Shown piece by piece: positions 49,713-58,839 of a stretch of DNA of 64,000 nucleotides. The notes under the pieces were generated by a model that saw nothing but the letters and a program-made list of their open reading frames with translations, searched no databases and was not told the DNA's origin. The DNA comes from Desulfarculaceae bacterium. GTDB taxonomy: Bacteria; Desulfobacterota; Desulfarculia; Desulfarculales; Desulfarculaceae. Each line of letters begins with the position of its first letter. The first letter of the stretch is position 1. The position numbers and the translations under genes are program-made. Where the stretch lies: contig JAHLKT010000003.1 of assembly GCA_020444545.1 (NCBI GenBank), positions 496,001 to 560,000 on the forward strand. Reading direction: 5' to 3'.

Positions 49713-50023
49713 GCCGGACGCGCCACGACCCCGCCCGGCCAGCCACCATAGCCATGAGCGGCATCGCTGGCGAACAGAGATTGCCGCGTCGCGGCCCAGA
49801 GGCCGCTCCTCGCAATGACAAGGTCTTTGGTTTAGTAATAGTGTAGGTTGGGTAGAGCGAAGCGAAACCCAACAAATCAATTAGAGGTGCTGTTGGGTTT
49901 GAGGGCGAGAGCCCCTCTAGCCAACCTACCCGACAGCCATGGCCGCTTGCCTGGCTGCCGCGCCCTCCCCTGCTTCCCTTTTTCCCTGCCTCTTCTAAAA
50001 AAGCCCTCAACCATCGCCCCGCC
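49713..50023. repeat. Intergenic zone with two dispersed palindromic repeats
   Basis: No gene seen in these 311 bases. At 49778-49820 is a TTGCGAGG-type repeat (GATTGCCGCG...CTCCTCGCAATGACA), also found at 54318-54362 in the same orientation. At 49841-49930 is a composite of two facing GTTGGGTTT-type units (TAGGTTGGG...ACCCAACA, then TGTTGGGTTT...CCAACCTA). The second unit matches the copies near 17608-17650 and 19263-19305. Confidence 0.75.
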
Positions 50024-50668
50024 CTAGGGGATGGGCAGGATCACGAAGATCAGCGGCGCCCACACCGCGTGGGAGATGAGCAGGGGCCAGACCCGGCCCA
50101 GCTTCCAGTACAAAAGCCCCCAGAAGGCCCCGGCCACGGCGGCCGCGCCCACGAACATGAAGTTGCCCGAGGCCAGGTGGGCCCCGGCGTAGAGCGCCCA
50201 GGCGGCGGCCCAGCCCAGGCCCGGCCCCAGGCGGCGCATGAACCCGTCTTGCAAATAGCGCCGCCAGAACAGCTCCTCGCAGGGGCCGGTGAAAAAGAGC
50301 AGGGCCAGGCCCGCCAAGCCGGGGGGCGCGCCCCCGCCCTGGCCGTAGATGCCCGCCACCTGCTGGGCGGCAAAGGGGAAGATGGCGGCGGCCACCAGGT
50401 TGCCCAGCCAAAAGAGCAGCCACAGCGCCAGGGCCGAGCCCAGGCCCCAGGCCAGATCCGAGGGGCGCGGGCGGAACTCGCCCCAGGACGGGGGGCGCAG
50501 GAGGAGCGAGAGCGCGGCCAGGACCACGTAGGCGGCGGCGAGCTTGAGCCAGAAGCCGCTCCCGGCCCAGCCCAGGCCCAGGCCCAAGAGCACCACGGCC
50601 AGGGCGGCCGCCCCGGCGAGGGCCGCCCAGGACGGGGGGGCGGGGCTGGCCTTGAGGGTGCGCGGCAT
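50024..50668 (-). CDS. CPBP-family intramembrane metalloprotease
   Basis: A 214-residue protein with six or so membrane helices and the CPBP/Abi motifs: EELFWRRYLQDGF (the EExxxR motif), GAHLASGNFMF (first His) and LLISHAVWAP (second His). The family includes prenyl-protease-like enzymes. The ATG at 50668 has GGAG six bases upstream. It is divergent from gdhA. The substrate is unknown. Confidence 0.83.
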   Translation of the reverse strand: MPRTLKASPAPPSWAALAGAAALAVVLLGLGLGWAGSGFWLKLAAAYVVLAALSLLLRPPSWGEFRPRPSDLAWGLGSALALWLLFWLGNLVAAAIFPFAAQQVAGIYGQGGGAPPGLAGLALLFFTGPCEELFWRRYLQDGFMRRLGPGLGWAAAWALYAGAHLASGNFMFVGAAAVAGAFWGLLYWKLGRVWPLLISHAVWAPLIFVILPIP

Positions 50669-50796
50669 GGGCGGCTCCGGGGTTGGGGTTTCCTGGGCCA
50701 GCATAACCAATGGGCCCCGCGCTAAGCAAACTCCGGGCGGGCCGGTTTGTGCTATTTTCTAAAAGCAGGAACGACCTTGATGTAAAGGAGCCCAAC

Positions 50797-52056
50797 ATGA
50801 GTAAGCCTCCCGCCTTAGACGCCTTCGCCATGGCCCGCCAGCAGCTGGAGGAGGCCGCGGCCCACATGGACCTGGAGCCGGACCTGCTGGAGCGCATCCG
50901 CCACACCGAGCGCGAGGTGACGGTGCACTTCCCGGTGATGATGGACGACGGCAGCCTGCGCATGTTCGCGGGCTACCGGGTGCAGCACAACGACGTGCGC
51001 GGCCCCTACAAGGGCGGCCTGCGCTATCACCCCGGCACCGAGCTGGGCGAGGTGCGCGCCCTGGCCATGTGGATGACCTGGAAGGCGGCGGTGGTGAACA
51101 TCCCCTTCGGCGGGGCCAAGGGGGGCATCACCTGCGACACCAAGAAGCTGAGCCGGGGCGAGGTGGAGCGCATGACTCGGCGCTTCACCTACGAGATCGC
51201 GCCCATCATCGGGCCGGAGCGGGACATCCCCGCTCCGGACGTGTACACCGGGCCCCAGGAGATGGCCTGGATCATGGACACCTATTCCATGATCGCGGGC
51301 CAGGCCACCCCCGGGGTGGTGACCGGCAAGCCCCTGGAGCTGGGGGGCAGCCTGGGGCGCTTCGAGGCCACCGGCCGGGGGGTGGTGATCACCGCCCGCC
51401 AGGCGGCCAGGCACCTGGGCCGCGACCTGGAGGGCATGACCGTGGCCATCCAGGGTTCGGGCAACGTGGGCGGGGTGGCGGCGCGCTTTTTTGAGCAGGC
51501 CGGGGCCAAAGTGGTGGCCATGAGCGACTCCAAGAGCGGGGTCTACAACCCCAAGGGCATCGAGAGCAACAAGGCCATCGCCTGCAAGGACCAGTACGCC
51601 TGCCTCCTGGGCCGGGAGCTGGCCTCCGAGGACATCAGCAACGAGGAACTGTTGCAGCTGGAGGTGGACATCCTGGCCCCCTGCGCCATGGAGGGGGTGC
51701 TCACCGCCGAGAACGCGGCCAAGGTGAAGGCCAAGCTGGTGGTGGAGGGAGCCAACGGCCCCACCACGCCCGAGGCCGACGCTATCCTAGAAGACAAGGG
51801 CGTGTTGGTGGTGCCGGACATCCTGGCCAACGCGGGCGGGGTGACGGTGAGCTACTTCGAGTGGGTGCAGAACCTGCAAAACCTCCTGTGGAGCGAGGAG
51901 GAGATTGCCCAGCGCCTGGAGAGCATCCTCTGCCGCTCCATGGACGAGGTGCTGGCCATCAGCAAGGACAAGAAGGTGAGCCTGCGCAACGCGGCCATGA
52001 TCCTGGGGGTTAACCGGGTGGTGGCGGCCACGCGCCTGCGCGGGGTCTATCCCTAG
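50797..52056 (+). CDS. gdhA: Glutamate/amino acid dehydrogenase (GdhA/GDH family)
   Basis: A 419-residue enzyme of the hexameric glutamate dehydrogenase family (2-oxoglutarate + NH3 to glutamate). The substrate lysines are in KGGLRYHPG and GGAKGGI; PAPDVYTGPQEMAWIMDTYS is the conserved signature, and GSGNVGG is the NAD(P)-binding loop in the second domain. ANAGGVTVSYFEWVQN near the end is also typical. The AAAGGAG site places the ATG at 50797. Cofactor preference cannot be fixed from the motif alone. Confidence 0.95.
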   Translation: MSKPPALDAFAMARQQLEEAAAHMDLEPDLLERIRHTEREVTVHFPVMMDDGSLRMFAGYRVQHNDVRGPYKGGLRYHPGTELGEVRALAMWMTWKAAVVNIPFGGAKGGITCDTKKLSRGEVERMTRRFTYEIAPIIGPERDIPAPDVYTGPQEMAWIMDTYSMIAGQATPGVVTGKPLELGGSLGRFEATGRGVVITARQAARHLGRDLEGMTVAIQGSGNVGGVAARFFEQAGAKVVAMSDSKSGVYNPKGIESNKAIACKDQYACLLGRELASEDISNEELLQLEVDILAPCAMEGVLTAENAAKVKAKLVVEGANGPTTPEADAILEDKGVLVVPDILANAGGVTVSYFEWVQNLQNLLWSEEEIAQRLESILCRSMDEVLAISKDKKVSLRNAAMILGVNRVVAATRLRGVYP

Positions 52057-52129
52057 GCCGGGGCCTGGGGCTCAATTTAGTTGATTTCCCACCGGTGGCG
52101 GCGCGAGCCCGCTGCCGGGGAGGCATGTC

Positions 52130-53458
52130 TTGGACACCTGGATCATAGCCGCGGCCTGCCTTTTCCTGTTGGCTTTCGGCCTGTTCTCGGGCCGCCTGGA
52201 AAAGACCGTCATCACCCCCCCCATGGCCTTCGTGGGCTTCGGGCTCCTCATCAGCCCCTTCGTGGCCTTTGAGCAAGGCAGCATCCGCCTGGGCGGCGAG
52301 ATGCTCAAGCTCTTGGCCGAGATCACCCTGGTGCTGGTGCTGTTCACCGACGCCAGCCGCATACGCTTCAAAAGCCTGCGCCGCCAGTACAACCTGCCGC
52401 TCAGGCTCTTGGGCATCGGCCTGCCGCTCACCGTGGTCACCGGCTTTTTGGCCGGGTGGTGGCTCTTGCCGGGCCTGAGCCTGTGGGAGGCCGCCGCCCT
52501 GGCCGCCATCCTGGCCCCCACCGACGCGGCCCTGGGCCAGGCCACCATCGTCAATCCCACCGTGCCCGGCCGCATCCGCCAGACCCTGAACGTGGAGAGC
52601 GGGCTCAACGACGGCCTGGCCCTGCCCCTGGTGCTGATCACCCTCTCGGCGGCCAGCGCCTCGCAGGAGGCCTCCGGCGGGGGCTATTGGCTCGGCTTCG
52701 CCCTCAGGCAAGTGGGCCTGGGCACCCTGGCCGGGGTGGTGGTGGGCTGGGGGGGCGGCAGGCTCATCGTGGGGGCCCTGGAAAAGAAATCCATGAGCCA
52801 CGTGTTCCTGGGCCTGGCCGCCCTGGGCCTGGCCGGGCTGGCCTATTGCGGGGCCGAGCTGGCCACGGGCAACGGGCTCATCGCGGCCTTTGTCTGCGGC
52901 CTGACCCTGGGCAACACCGCGCCGGGGGCGGCGCGCTACTTGCGCGAGTTCGCCGAGTCGGAGGGGCAGCTATTGGTGCTGGTAACCTTCCTGGCCTTCG
53001 GGGCGGTGATGGTGGAGCACTCCCTGCCCTTCTTCACCTGGCGCTCGGTGGCCTACGCCGCGCTGAGCCTGACCCTGGTGCGCATGGTGCCGGTGTGGCT
53101 GTGCCTGAGCGGCACCGGGCTGGACCCCTCCAGCCGCTTGTTCGTGGGCTGGTTCGGCCCCCGGGGTCTGGCTTCGATCCTCTACGCCCTGTTGATGTTC
53201 GACCAGTTCAAGATCGCGGGCATGTCCGAGCTGTTCAGCCTGGTTATAATCACGGTATTGGTCAGCGTGTACGCCCACGGCATAAGCGCCTGGCCCCTGG
53301 CCAAGGCCTACGGGGCCTACATGAGCGCCAAGCAGGGCCCGCCGGGCCGGGAGCGTCCCGAGGAGATGGTGATCCTGGACCCCATCCCCGTGCGCCTGCC
53401 TTATCATGAGCAGGCCCACCGGCCGCCCCGGCCCGAGGACGCGGGGCCCGACAAATAG
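52130..53458 (+). CDS. Cation:proton antiporter (CPA1-type)
   Basis: A 442-residue inner-membrane protein with 12 or 13 predicted helices. LAPTDAALGQA and NVESGLNDGLALPLVL, which hold the ion-binding aspartates of the NhaP/CPA1 family, are present. A soluble C-terminal tail (about 45 residues, Pro/Glu-rich) has no known domain. The start is TTG at 52130 behind GGGGAGG; an ATG five bases earlier is out of frame. It would exchange Na+ or K+ for H+. Confidence 0.87.
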   Translation: MDTWIIAAACLFLLAFGLFSGRLEKTVITPPMAFVGFGLLISPFVAFEQGSIRLGGEMLKLLAEITLVLVLFTDASRIRFKSLRRQYNLPLRLLGIGLPLTVVTGFLAGWWLLPGLSLWEAAALAAILAPTDAALGQATIVNPTVPGRIRQTLNVESGLNDGLALPLVLITLSAASASQEASGGGYWLGFALRQVGLGTLAGVVVGWGGGRLIVGALEKKSMSHVFLGLAALGLAGLAYCGAELATGNGLIAAFVCGLTLGNTAPGAARYLREFAESEGQLLVLVTFLAFGAVMVEHSLPFFTWRSVAYAALSLTLVRMVPVWLCLSGTGLDPSSRLFVGWFGPRGLASILYALLMFDQFKIAGMSELFSLVIITVLVSVYAHGISAWPLAKAYGAYMSAKQGPPGRERPEEMVILDPIPVRLPYHEQAHRPPRPEDAGPDK

Positions 53459-53500
53459 ACCAGCCGACGCGGCCCGGCCGCGCGCGAAAGGAAGGCAAGC

Positions 53501-54070
53501 ATGGAACGCGACCTGAGACACGCCTCATCCCTGCTCCGGCACGGCAACTGCGTGCTGGTGATCATCGACATGCAGGCCAAGCTGGCGCCGCTGATGCACG
53601 GCAAGGAGCGCCTGGTGGCCAACGTGTCGCGCCTGGCCCGTTTCGCGGGCATCGTGGGCCTGCCGGTGGTGGTCACGGAGCAGAAGAACCTGGGACCGAC
53701 CATCGAGGAGATCGCCTCGGTCTTGCCCGCCGGCACCGAGGCCATCGAGAAGATCGCCTTTGACTGCTTTGGCTGCGTGCCTTTCCAGGAGAAGCTCTGG
53801 GAGCATGACCGGCCCAACCTGGTGATCGCGGGCATCGAGGCCCACATCTGCGTGACCCAGACCGCGCTGAGCGGCCTGGCCGGGCATGGGGTGCACATCA
53901 TCAGCGACGCGGTGGCCAGCCGACGCGAGGAGAACCGCCAGGTGGCCCTGACCCGTTTGGCCCAGGCCGGGGCGGTGATCAGCAGCACCGAGATGTTCAT
54001 GTACGAGGTGCTGCGCCAGGCGGGGACCGACGAGTTTAGGCAGGTGTTGCCGTTGGTGAAAGAGGACTAG
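53501..54070 (+). CDS. Isochorismatase-family cysteine hydrolase
   Basis: A 189-residue protein with the family triad: Asp23 in VIIDMQAKL, Lys61 in TEQKNLGPT and Cys116 in GIEAHICVTQTA. The motif arrangement fits YcaC-like or nicotinamidase-like hydrolases of unknown substrate. It begins 42 bases after the antiporter gene, possibly in the same unit. Confidence 0.87.
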   Translation: MERDLRHASSLLRHGNCVLVIIDMQAKLAPLMHGKERLVANVSRLARFAGIVGLPVVVTEQKNLGPTIEEIASVLPAGTEAIEKIAFDCFGCVPFQEKLWEHDRPNLVIAGIEAHICVTQTALSGLAGHGVHIISDAVASRREENRQVALTRLAQAGAVISSTEMFMYEVLRQAGTDEFRQVLPLVKED

Positions 54071-54370
54071 GCGGCGAGGGCGGCTGCGCCAGACACGGCT
54101 ATGCTGCGTTGCCGCGCCTGGCTGCGCCGCTGAGGCTGAATTGATAGCGAGGCGGTCCCGGGCGGGGCCGCCTCGGTCGTCTCGGATGCTCCCGCATCGT
54201 CGAAGCCGCCCGTTGAACCTCCTGTGCCCGCGGCACCCAGACAGCGAGCTGTCTGGGCCACCCGGGATTTTTTCCTTACCTGCCTCTTCTGCTTTCCCTA
54301 CCCTGTCCTGGCGCACAGAGATTGCCGGGTCTGCGGCCAGGAGGCCGCTCCTCGCAATGACAAGCGGTGC
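54071..54370. other. 300-base intergenic region with hairpin and repeat
   Basis: No gene seen. CCCAGACAGC-GA-GCTGTCTGGG (54236-54257) is a perfect 10-bp hairpin followed, after ten bases, by six T residues (54268-54273), so it may end the antiporter/isochorismatase unit. At 54318-54362 lies a TTGCGAGG-type repeat matching 49778-49820. Confidence 0.55.
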
Positions 54371-55228
54371 TTAGTCGCGGGGCGGGGGGTCGAAGGGCAG
54401 GCCGCCGGCCGGGGGGCGGGCCAGGGCGTCGGCGGGGTCGTTCGTGAAGGCGGCGAGAAGCTGGAAGTAGGCCGGGCCGCCTACCATATAGGTGTCGTTG
54501 TGCCCGGCGCGCTTGAGGGTGACGAAGGCCTTGGGGCTAGGCAGGGCGGCGAAGAGCTTTCGGCCCAGGGCGTAGGGCACGATGTCGTCCGCGTCGCCGT
54601 GCAGCATGAGCACTGGGCATTTGACCTCCGGGGCGCGGCCCAGGCTGTCGAAGCGGCCGCCCAGGAGCTTGCCCATGCCGGGCAGGGGGAAAAAGGTCTT
54701 GGCCATGGCCCCCAGGTCGGTGAAAGTGGACTCCAGGATCAGCCCGGCCGGGCGGTGGCGCGAGGCCAGATACACCGCCGCCACTCCCCCCAGGGAGCGG
54801 CCGAAGATCACCACCTCGCCGCCCTGGGCGCGGGCCTGGGCGCGGGCCCAGTCCCAGGCCGCCTCGGCGTCTAGGTACATGCCCTTTTCGCTGGGCGAGC
54901 CCTGGCTGAGGCCGTAGCCCCGGTAGTCGAAGATGAACACCGCCACGCCCGCGGCGTGCAGCCGGGCCAGATTGTCCAAACGGTGGGAGATGTTGCCCGC
55001 GTTGCCGTGGCAAAAGAGCATGAGATTCTTGGCCCCCGGGGCGGGGATGTGCCAGCCGTGCAGGCGCACCCCGTCGCTGGTGGTCAGGCTAACGTCTTGA
55101 GCCGCCAGCCCGAAGGCCCCGGGCGAGGCGTAGTGGCCCTTTTCCGGGAAAAATATCTGTTTTTCAATAAAGCCGTCGCAACCCAGCATGAGCACCCCCA
55201 GCAAGAGCAGGAGCGCCGCAGCCCTCAT
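54371..55228 (-). CDS. Alpha/beta hydrolase lipoprotein
   Basis: A 285-residue protein with a lipoprotein signal (lipobox LMLGC, about residues 16-20). The catalytic serine is in FGRSLGGVAAVY, with an acidic residue in HGDADDIVPYALG and His in KRAGHNDTY, giving a full triad. The HGNAGN oxyanion segment is typical of the YqiA/FrsA-like hydrolases. It would act as an esterase or peptidase at the cell envelope. It overlaps the upstream lipoprotein gene (ATGA). Confidence 0.85.
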   Translation of the reverse strand: MRAAALLLLLGVLMLGCDGFIEKQIFFPEKGHYASPGAFGLAAQDVSLTTSDGVRLHGWHIPAPGAKNLMLFCHGNAGNISHRLDNLARLHAAGVAVFIFDYRGYGLSQGSPSEKGMYLDAEAAWDWARAQARAQGGEVVIFGRSLGGVAAVYLASRHRPAGLILESTFTDLGAMAKTFFPLPGMGKLLGGRFDSLGRAPEVKCPVLMLHGDADDIVPYALGRKLFAALPSPKAFVTLKRAGHNDTYMVGGPAYFQLLAAFTNDPADALARPPAGGLPFDPPPRD

Positions 55229-55743
55229 TTGGGCGGCGGCCCACTAAAGGGGTCGATGGTCAAGACGCCGTTGGGCGGGATGGTCAGGGTTATCTCCTTC
55301 TGGCGCAGATAGACCCCCACCGGCTCCTGCCAGGTGCCGCCCTCGGACCAGAAGTGGGTGACGGTGCAGGCCCAGGTGAAGCGGTAGCGGTTGGTGCCGC
55401 TGGGCACCTCGAACACGGCCATGCCCGATGCACTCAGGCCCTGCTTGGGCTTGGCCAGGCCGCCGAGCGGCTTCAGGGGCCAGATGGCCGCCGGCTCGCC
55501 CAGCATGTAGGCGCTCACCTGCCAGGTGGGCGGGCCCAGCCATTGGTCCGGGCTGGGCTGATCCATGAGCGGGCCCACCTGCTCGAACACCGCCTGCTTG
55601 ATCATGGCCTGGGTTATTTTGCCCGAGGCCTTTATCTGCAGATGGCCGGGCGTGTTGCCCAGGGGGGCATAGAACGACGCGCAGCCAACGAGGGCCAGGC
55701 AAAGGCACAGCATCGCCGCCAGGGCGGAAAACCATCTGCGCAA
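55225..55743 (-). CDS. Hypothetical lipoprotein
   Basis: A 172-residue lipoprotein (lipobox LALVGC at residues 16-21) of unknown family. The TTG at 55743 is preferred because GGAGG is six bases upstream. The mature part is mainly beta (AGYMLGEP-like segments such as WQVSAYMLGEP, and FTWACTVTHFW) and ends FSGPPPK. It is coupled by a four-base overlap to the hydrolase gene, which suggests joint action at the membrane. Confidence 0.75.
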   Translation of the reverse strand: MRRWFSALAAMLCLCLALVGCASFYAPLGNTPGHLQIKASGKITQAMIKQAVFEQVGPLMDQPSPDQWLGPPTWQVSAYMLGEPAAIWPLKPLGGLAKPKQGLSASGMAVFEVPSGTNRYRFTWACTVTHFWSEGGTWQEPVGVYLRQKEITLTIPPNGVLTIDPFSGPPPK

Positions 55744-55879
55744 GGAGCCACCTCCGGGGGTCAAGGGTTGCATCCATTATACATACTGGCCGTGGTTATG
55801 ATTGACAGCATGCCGATATGAAAGCAAAATGGGGGCACACTAAAACTGAACCGGCCCCGCGCCTTTTTGAGGGAGGAAC

Positions 55880-56131
55880 ATGATGAACAAAGACGACTTG
55901 GCCGCCAAGCTGAAAGAGATGTACCCCGAGATCGAAGAGCACAGCCTGGAGATGGACCTGGAGTTTAACGCGGACAACAACTACTGGGTGGTCAAGCTGT
56001 CCAAGGGCGACCATCGCCTGCACACCCTGTTGGACCAGAAGGACGCCGAGGCCTGCATTGAAGGCACCCAGTGCGTGTACCTGGGCGTGCAGATCGGCCA
56101 GTTCGTAAAGAACTTCGAGTACTACGCCTAG
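55880..56131 (+). CDS. Small conserved hypothetical protein
   Basis: An 83-residue acidic cytoplasmic protein behind an excellent GGGAGG site. It has EMYPEIEEHSLEMDLEFNAD, VVKLSKGDHRLHTLL and VYLGVQIGQFVKNFEYYA, a compact alpha/beta look with two cysteine/glycine-linked strands. No domain can be named. It is closed by the terminator at 56158. Confidence 0.7.
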   Translation: MMNKDDLAAKLKEMYPEIEEHSLEMDLEFNADNNYWVVKLSKGDHRLHTLLDQKDAEACIEGTQCVYLGVQIGQFVKNFEYYA

Positions 56132-56157
56132 GCGGCTTTTTTCGCGAGCAGCGCTTG

Positions 56158-56188
56158 AGCCCCGGGGCGCCTGCCTCGGGGCTTTTTT
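56158..56188 (+). terminator. Terminator after the 83-aa gene
   Basis: AGCCCCG (56158-56164) pairs with CGGGGCT (56177-56183), followed by a run of six T residues. Confidence 0.8.
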
Positions 56189-56204
56189 CCCGCCGGAGTG
56201 AGCC

Positions 56205-57476
56205 TTGCTGCGCAACCAGCGCCTCATAACCGTCCCCCTGAACCAGCAGGAGCTATCGGGACGAAACCGCCCCTTGGCGGTGCTGTTGCAACTGTCCAAC
56301 TTCCTCTCCACCTGCACCGAGCTGGAGCCCCTGTTGGAGGGGGCCCTGGATTTGGTTCTGGAGCAGTTCGGCCTCAAGGCCGGGCGGGTGTATCTGGGCG
56401 AAGCCGGAGGCGAATACTTCCAGATGATCATCCACCGGAGCCTGAACCCCCGGGGCCTGGAGATGGTTGACGCCAACACCGGCTTCACCGGCAAGGCGGC
56501 CCGCACCCGGAGCTTTTTGGCCATGCGGGTGGCGGATCTGGACGACGAGGCCCGCACCCAGATGCTCAGCGAGAAGGGCTTCGAGCAGGTCATCTGCATA
56601 CCCCTGATCACCCGCGACCAGGTGATCGGGGTGATGAACCTGGCCGCCGAGGAGGTCATCCCCCTGGAGCTGGCCACCATCGATTTGTCCATGGTCATGG
56701 CCAACCTGGTGGCCACGGCCACCGAAAGCGTATTGCAGGCCAGGGAGCTGACCGACCAGGCCCGGGTGTTGGCCGAGCAGAAGGAGGCGGTGCAGTTTTT
56801 CGCCTACACCGCCTGCCACGACATGAAAAGCCCGGCCACCGGGGTGCACGGCCTGGCCCGGATGCTGGCCCAGCGGGCCGGGGACAAGCTGGACGAAAAG
56901 GGGCGGGCCATCATCGGCCAGATAGAGCGGGCCGCCCAACGCATCGAGGATTTGGCCTCGGAGGTCAACGCCTACATCCGCGCCAAGGAGGCGCCCATCA
57001 AGCCCGAGGAGCTGGAGCTGGGCGAGGTGCTGGGCGGCATCGCCGGGGAGCTCTCCTCCCGGGCCGAGGCCCTGGGGGTGGAGTTGGTGTATCCCACCGG
57101 CCAGATACGCCTAAAGGCCGACCGCGCCGCCCTGACCCGCGCCCTGACCAACCTGGTGGACAACGCCCTGAAGTACGGCGGCCCCAAGCTGAAAAAGATC
57201 GAGGTGACTTATCAGTTCGAAAAGGGGCACCACGTGTTCAAGGTGATGGACGACGGGGTGGGGGTGCCCCCGGACCTGGCCGAGAAGTGCTTCACCCTGT
57301 TCAAGCGGGCCGAGACCAGCCAGGGCACCGAGGGCACCGGCCTGGGCCTGGCCATCGTGCGCACCATCGCCTACCGCCACGGCGGCCGCGCCTGGCTGGA
57401 CACCGGCCGCCCCCGGGGCGCCTGCTTCTGCTTCTCCATGGCCGAGGAGCCGCCCGAGGAAGAGGCCGGCTGCTAG
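56205..57476 (+). CDS. GAF-domain sensor histidine kinase
   Basis: A 423-residue soluble kinase. Residues 25-170 form a GAF-like domain (LAVLLQLSNFLSTCTELEP, GFTGKAARTR, ICIPLITRDQVIGVMNL). The phosphoacceptor His is in FFAYTACHDMKSPATGV (about residue 205). The HATPase domain has NLVDNALKYG, DDGVGVPPD and GTGLGLAIVR. No membrane helix or receiver domain is present, so the signal is cytoplasmic. The start is TTG behind GGAG; no response regulator gene is adjacent. Confidence 0.9.
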   Translation: MLRNQRLITVPLNQQELSGRNRPLAVLLQLSNFLSTCTELEPLLEGALDLVLEQFGLKAGRVYLGEAGGEYFQMIIHRSLNPRGLEMVDANTGFTGKAARTRSFLAMRVADLDDEARTQMLSEKGFEQVICIPLITRDQVIGVMNLAAEEVIPLELATIDLSMVMANLVATATESVLQARELTDQARVLAEQKEAVQFFAYTACHDMKSPATGVHGLARMLAQRAGDKLDEKGRAIIGQIERAAQRIEDLASEVNAYIRAKEAPIKPEELELGEVLGGIAGELSSRAEALGVELVYPTGQIRLKADRAALTRALTNLVDNALKYGGPKLKKIEVTYQFEKGHHVFKVMDDGVGVPPDLAEKCFTLFKRAETSQGTEGTGLGLAIVRTIAYRHGGRAWLDTGRPRGACFCFSMAEEPPEEEAGC

Positions 57477-57564
57477 GCCCGAGCCGCCCCCCCCAAACGC
57501 CCTAGTGAAGATCAACTAAAACCAGCGCCACGCCCGCCGGCACAGCCGGCCCATTCACCGCAAA

Positions 57565-57592
57565 AAAGCCCCCGCCATTAGGCAGGGGCTTT
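57565..57592. terminator. Bidirectional terminator between kinase and stress-protein genes
   Basis: A 12-bp stem with one mismatch (57565-57576 with 57581-57592). T residues follow on both strands, best on the minus strand (GCTTTTTTG), where it ends the universal stress protein gene. Confidence 0.8.
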
Positions 57593-57623
57593 AAACTCAT
57601 CCCGGAGGTCCGGGCGAAGCGGC

Positions 57624-58070
57624 TTACTTGTAGGGGTTGATCGAGAGCACCGGCACCGGGGAGTTGCGCACCACGTTCTCGGCCACGCTGCCGAAGATGG
57701 CGTGCTCCAGGCCCTTGCGGCCGTGGGTGGCGGTGATGATCAGGTCGATGTCGTGCTCGCCGGCGTACTTGACGATCTCGGCCGCGGGCTGGCCCGAGAC
57801 CACGTCGGCGGTGATGTTGGAGGCGTCCGCGAAGTGCTCCTGGACGAACTGCTCCATCTTCTTCTGGGCCCCGGTCTTGATCTCGCCCTCCATCTTGTCC
57901 AGGGAGGGATGGGGAATGAAGAAGTTGGAATAGTGGCTCAGGTCTTCCACCACGTGCAGGGTATGCAGGTTGGCGCCTAGCTTTTCCACCATCTCCTTGA
58001 CCAAGGGCAGCACCTTGGCGTGATGCTCGGTGAAATCGACCGGGTACAGGATATTTTTGATCTGGGCCAT
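57624..58070 (-). CDS. Universal stress protein (UspA family)
   Basis: A 148-residue cytoplasmic protein. IKNILYPVDFTEHH and the later ATHGRKGLEHAIFGSVAENV with SPVPVLSIN match UspA proteins; G-x2-G-x9-G(S/T) in the C-terminal half is the ATP-binding motif. The ATG at 58070 has GGAGG five bases upstream. It is the single gene between two convergent units. Confidence 0.92.
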   Translation of the reverse strand: MAQIKNILYPVDFTEHHAKVLPLVKEMVEKLGANLHTLHVVEDLSHYSNFFIPHPSLDKMEGEIKTGAQKKMEQFVQEHFADASNITADVVSGQPAAEIVKYAGEHDIDLIITATHGRKGLEHAIFGSVAENVVRNSPVPVLSINPYK

Positions 58071-58161
58071 CGGAACCTCCGTATTCACATATGTCCGGCG
58101 GGGGATGGGGCCAAGCTAGCCGAATCGGCTGGGTAAGTCAACGCCCCTTTTGCGCCCCGTT

Positions 58162-58839
58162 TCACTTGCTCTTTTGGGCCTCGTCGGGATCGGGCAAGGC
58201 CTTGCGGGCGGCCACCGCCTGGGCCACGTCGGCGCAGACCTTGGGCGAAACCTCGGCCATGGCCCGGCTCATGGCCGCGGCCAGGGCCTCGCCGCCCTTG
58301 CCCTTCACCGGCGCGCTGGCCGCGTAGCTCTTCTGGAACATCACCTGCTTGAGCACCTGGTGGTAGCGGTAGTCCAACAGGGTCAAGTCCAGGCGTATCT
58401 CGGCCTTGGCCCCGCCTTTTTCCTCCTGCTCCACGAACTGCACCACCCCGCCGTCCAGGCGGAAGCGCGGCAGCTGGCTGGAATCGGGCCCAAACACCGC
58501 CGCGAGGCGGCCCGAAGACCTGAGGTCGCGGGTGAGCAGGCTGGAGACCATGTCCGCCGGGTAGTTCTGCCACTTGTGCTCGGGCATGGCCGCGATCTCC
58601 CGCTGGCCGATGACCTGGAGCATCTTCTGATTGTTGATCAGGGGCAGGGAGCCCAGGCGCTCCACCTTGAGCGCCGCCTCGATGGGCGGCCCGGGCGCGG
58701 GCGCGGGCGCGGGGTAGTTGAGCACGTAGCGGTAGACATAGGGCGGCGGGCTGCCCCCGCAGGCGGCGAGGGTCAGCATAATCCCGGCCACCAGGAGGCC
58801 GGCCAGCACTCTGGCCCGTTTGGCGATGGGGGTCATCAC
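58162..58839 (-). CDS. ABC-type transport auxiliary lipoprotein (PqiC/MlaD-linked)
   Basis: A 225-residue lipoprotein (signal MMTPIAKRARVLAGLLVAGI, lipobox TLAAC) with a Pro/Ala-rich stretch (YPAPAPAPGPP). The rest matches the ABC_trans_aux family linked to MCE operons: ERLGSLPLINNQKMLQVIGQ, PEHKWQNYPADMVSSLLTRDL and GGVVQFVEQEEKG. It overlaps the MlaD gene by four bases and would sit in the outer membrane as the exit partner for lipid transport. Confidence 0.83.
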   Translation of the reverse strand: MMTPIAKRARVLAGLLVAGIMLTLAACGGSPPPYVYRYVLNYPAPAPAPGPPIEAALKVERLGSLPLINNQKMLQVIGQREIAAMPEHKWQNYPADMVSSLLTRDLRSSGRLAAVFGPDSSQLPRFRLDGGVVQFVEQEEKGGAKAEIRLDLTLLDYRYHQVLKQVMFQKSYAASAPVKGKGGEALAAAMSRAMAEVSPKVCADVAQAVAARKALPDPDEAQKSK

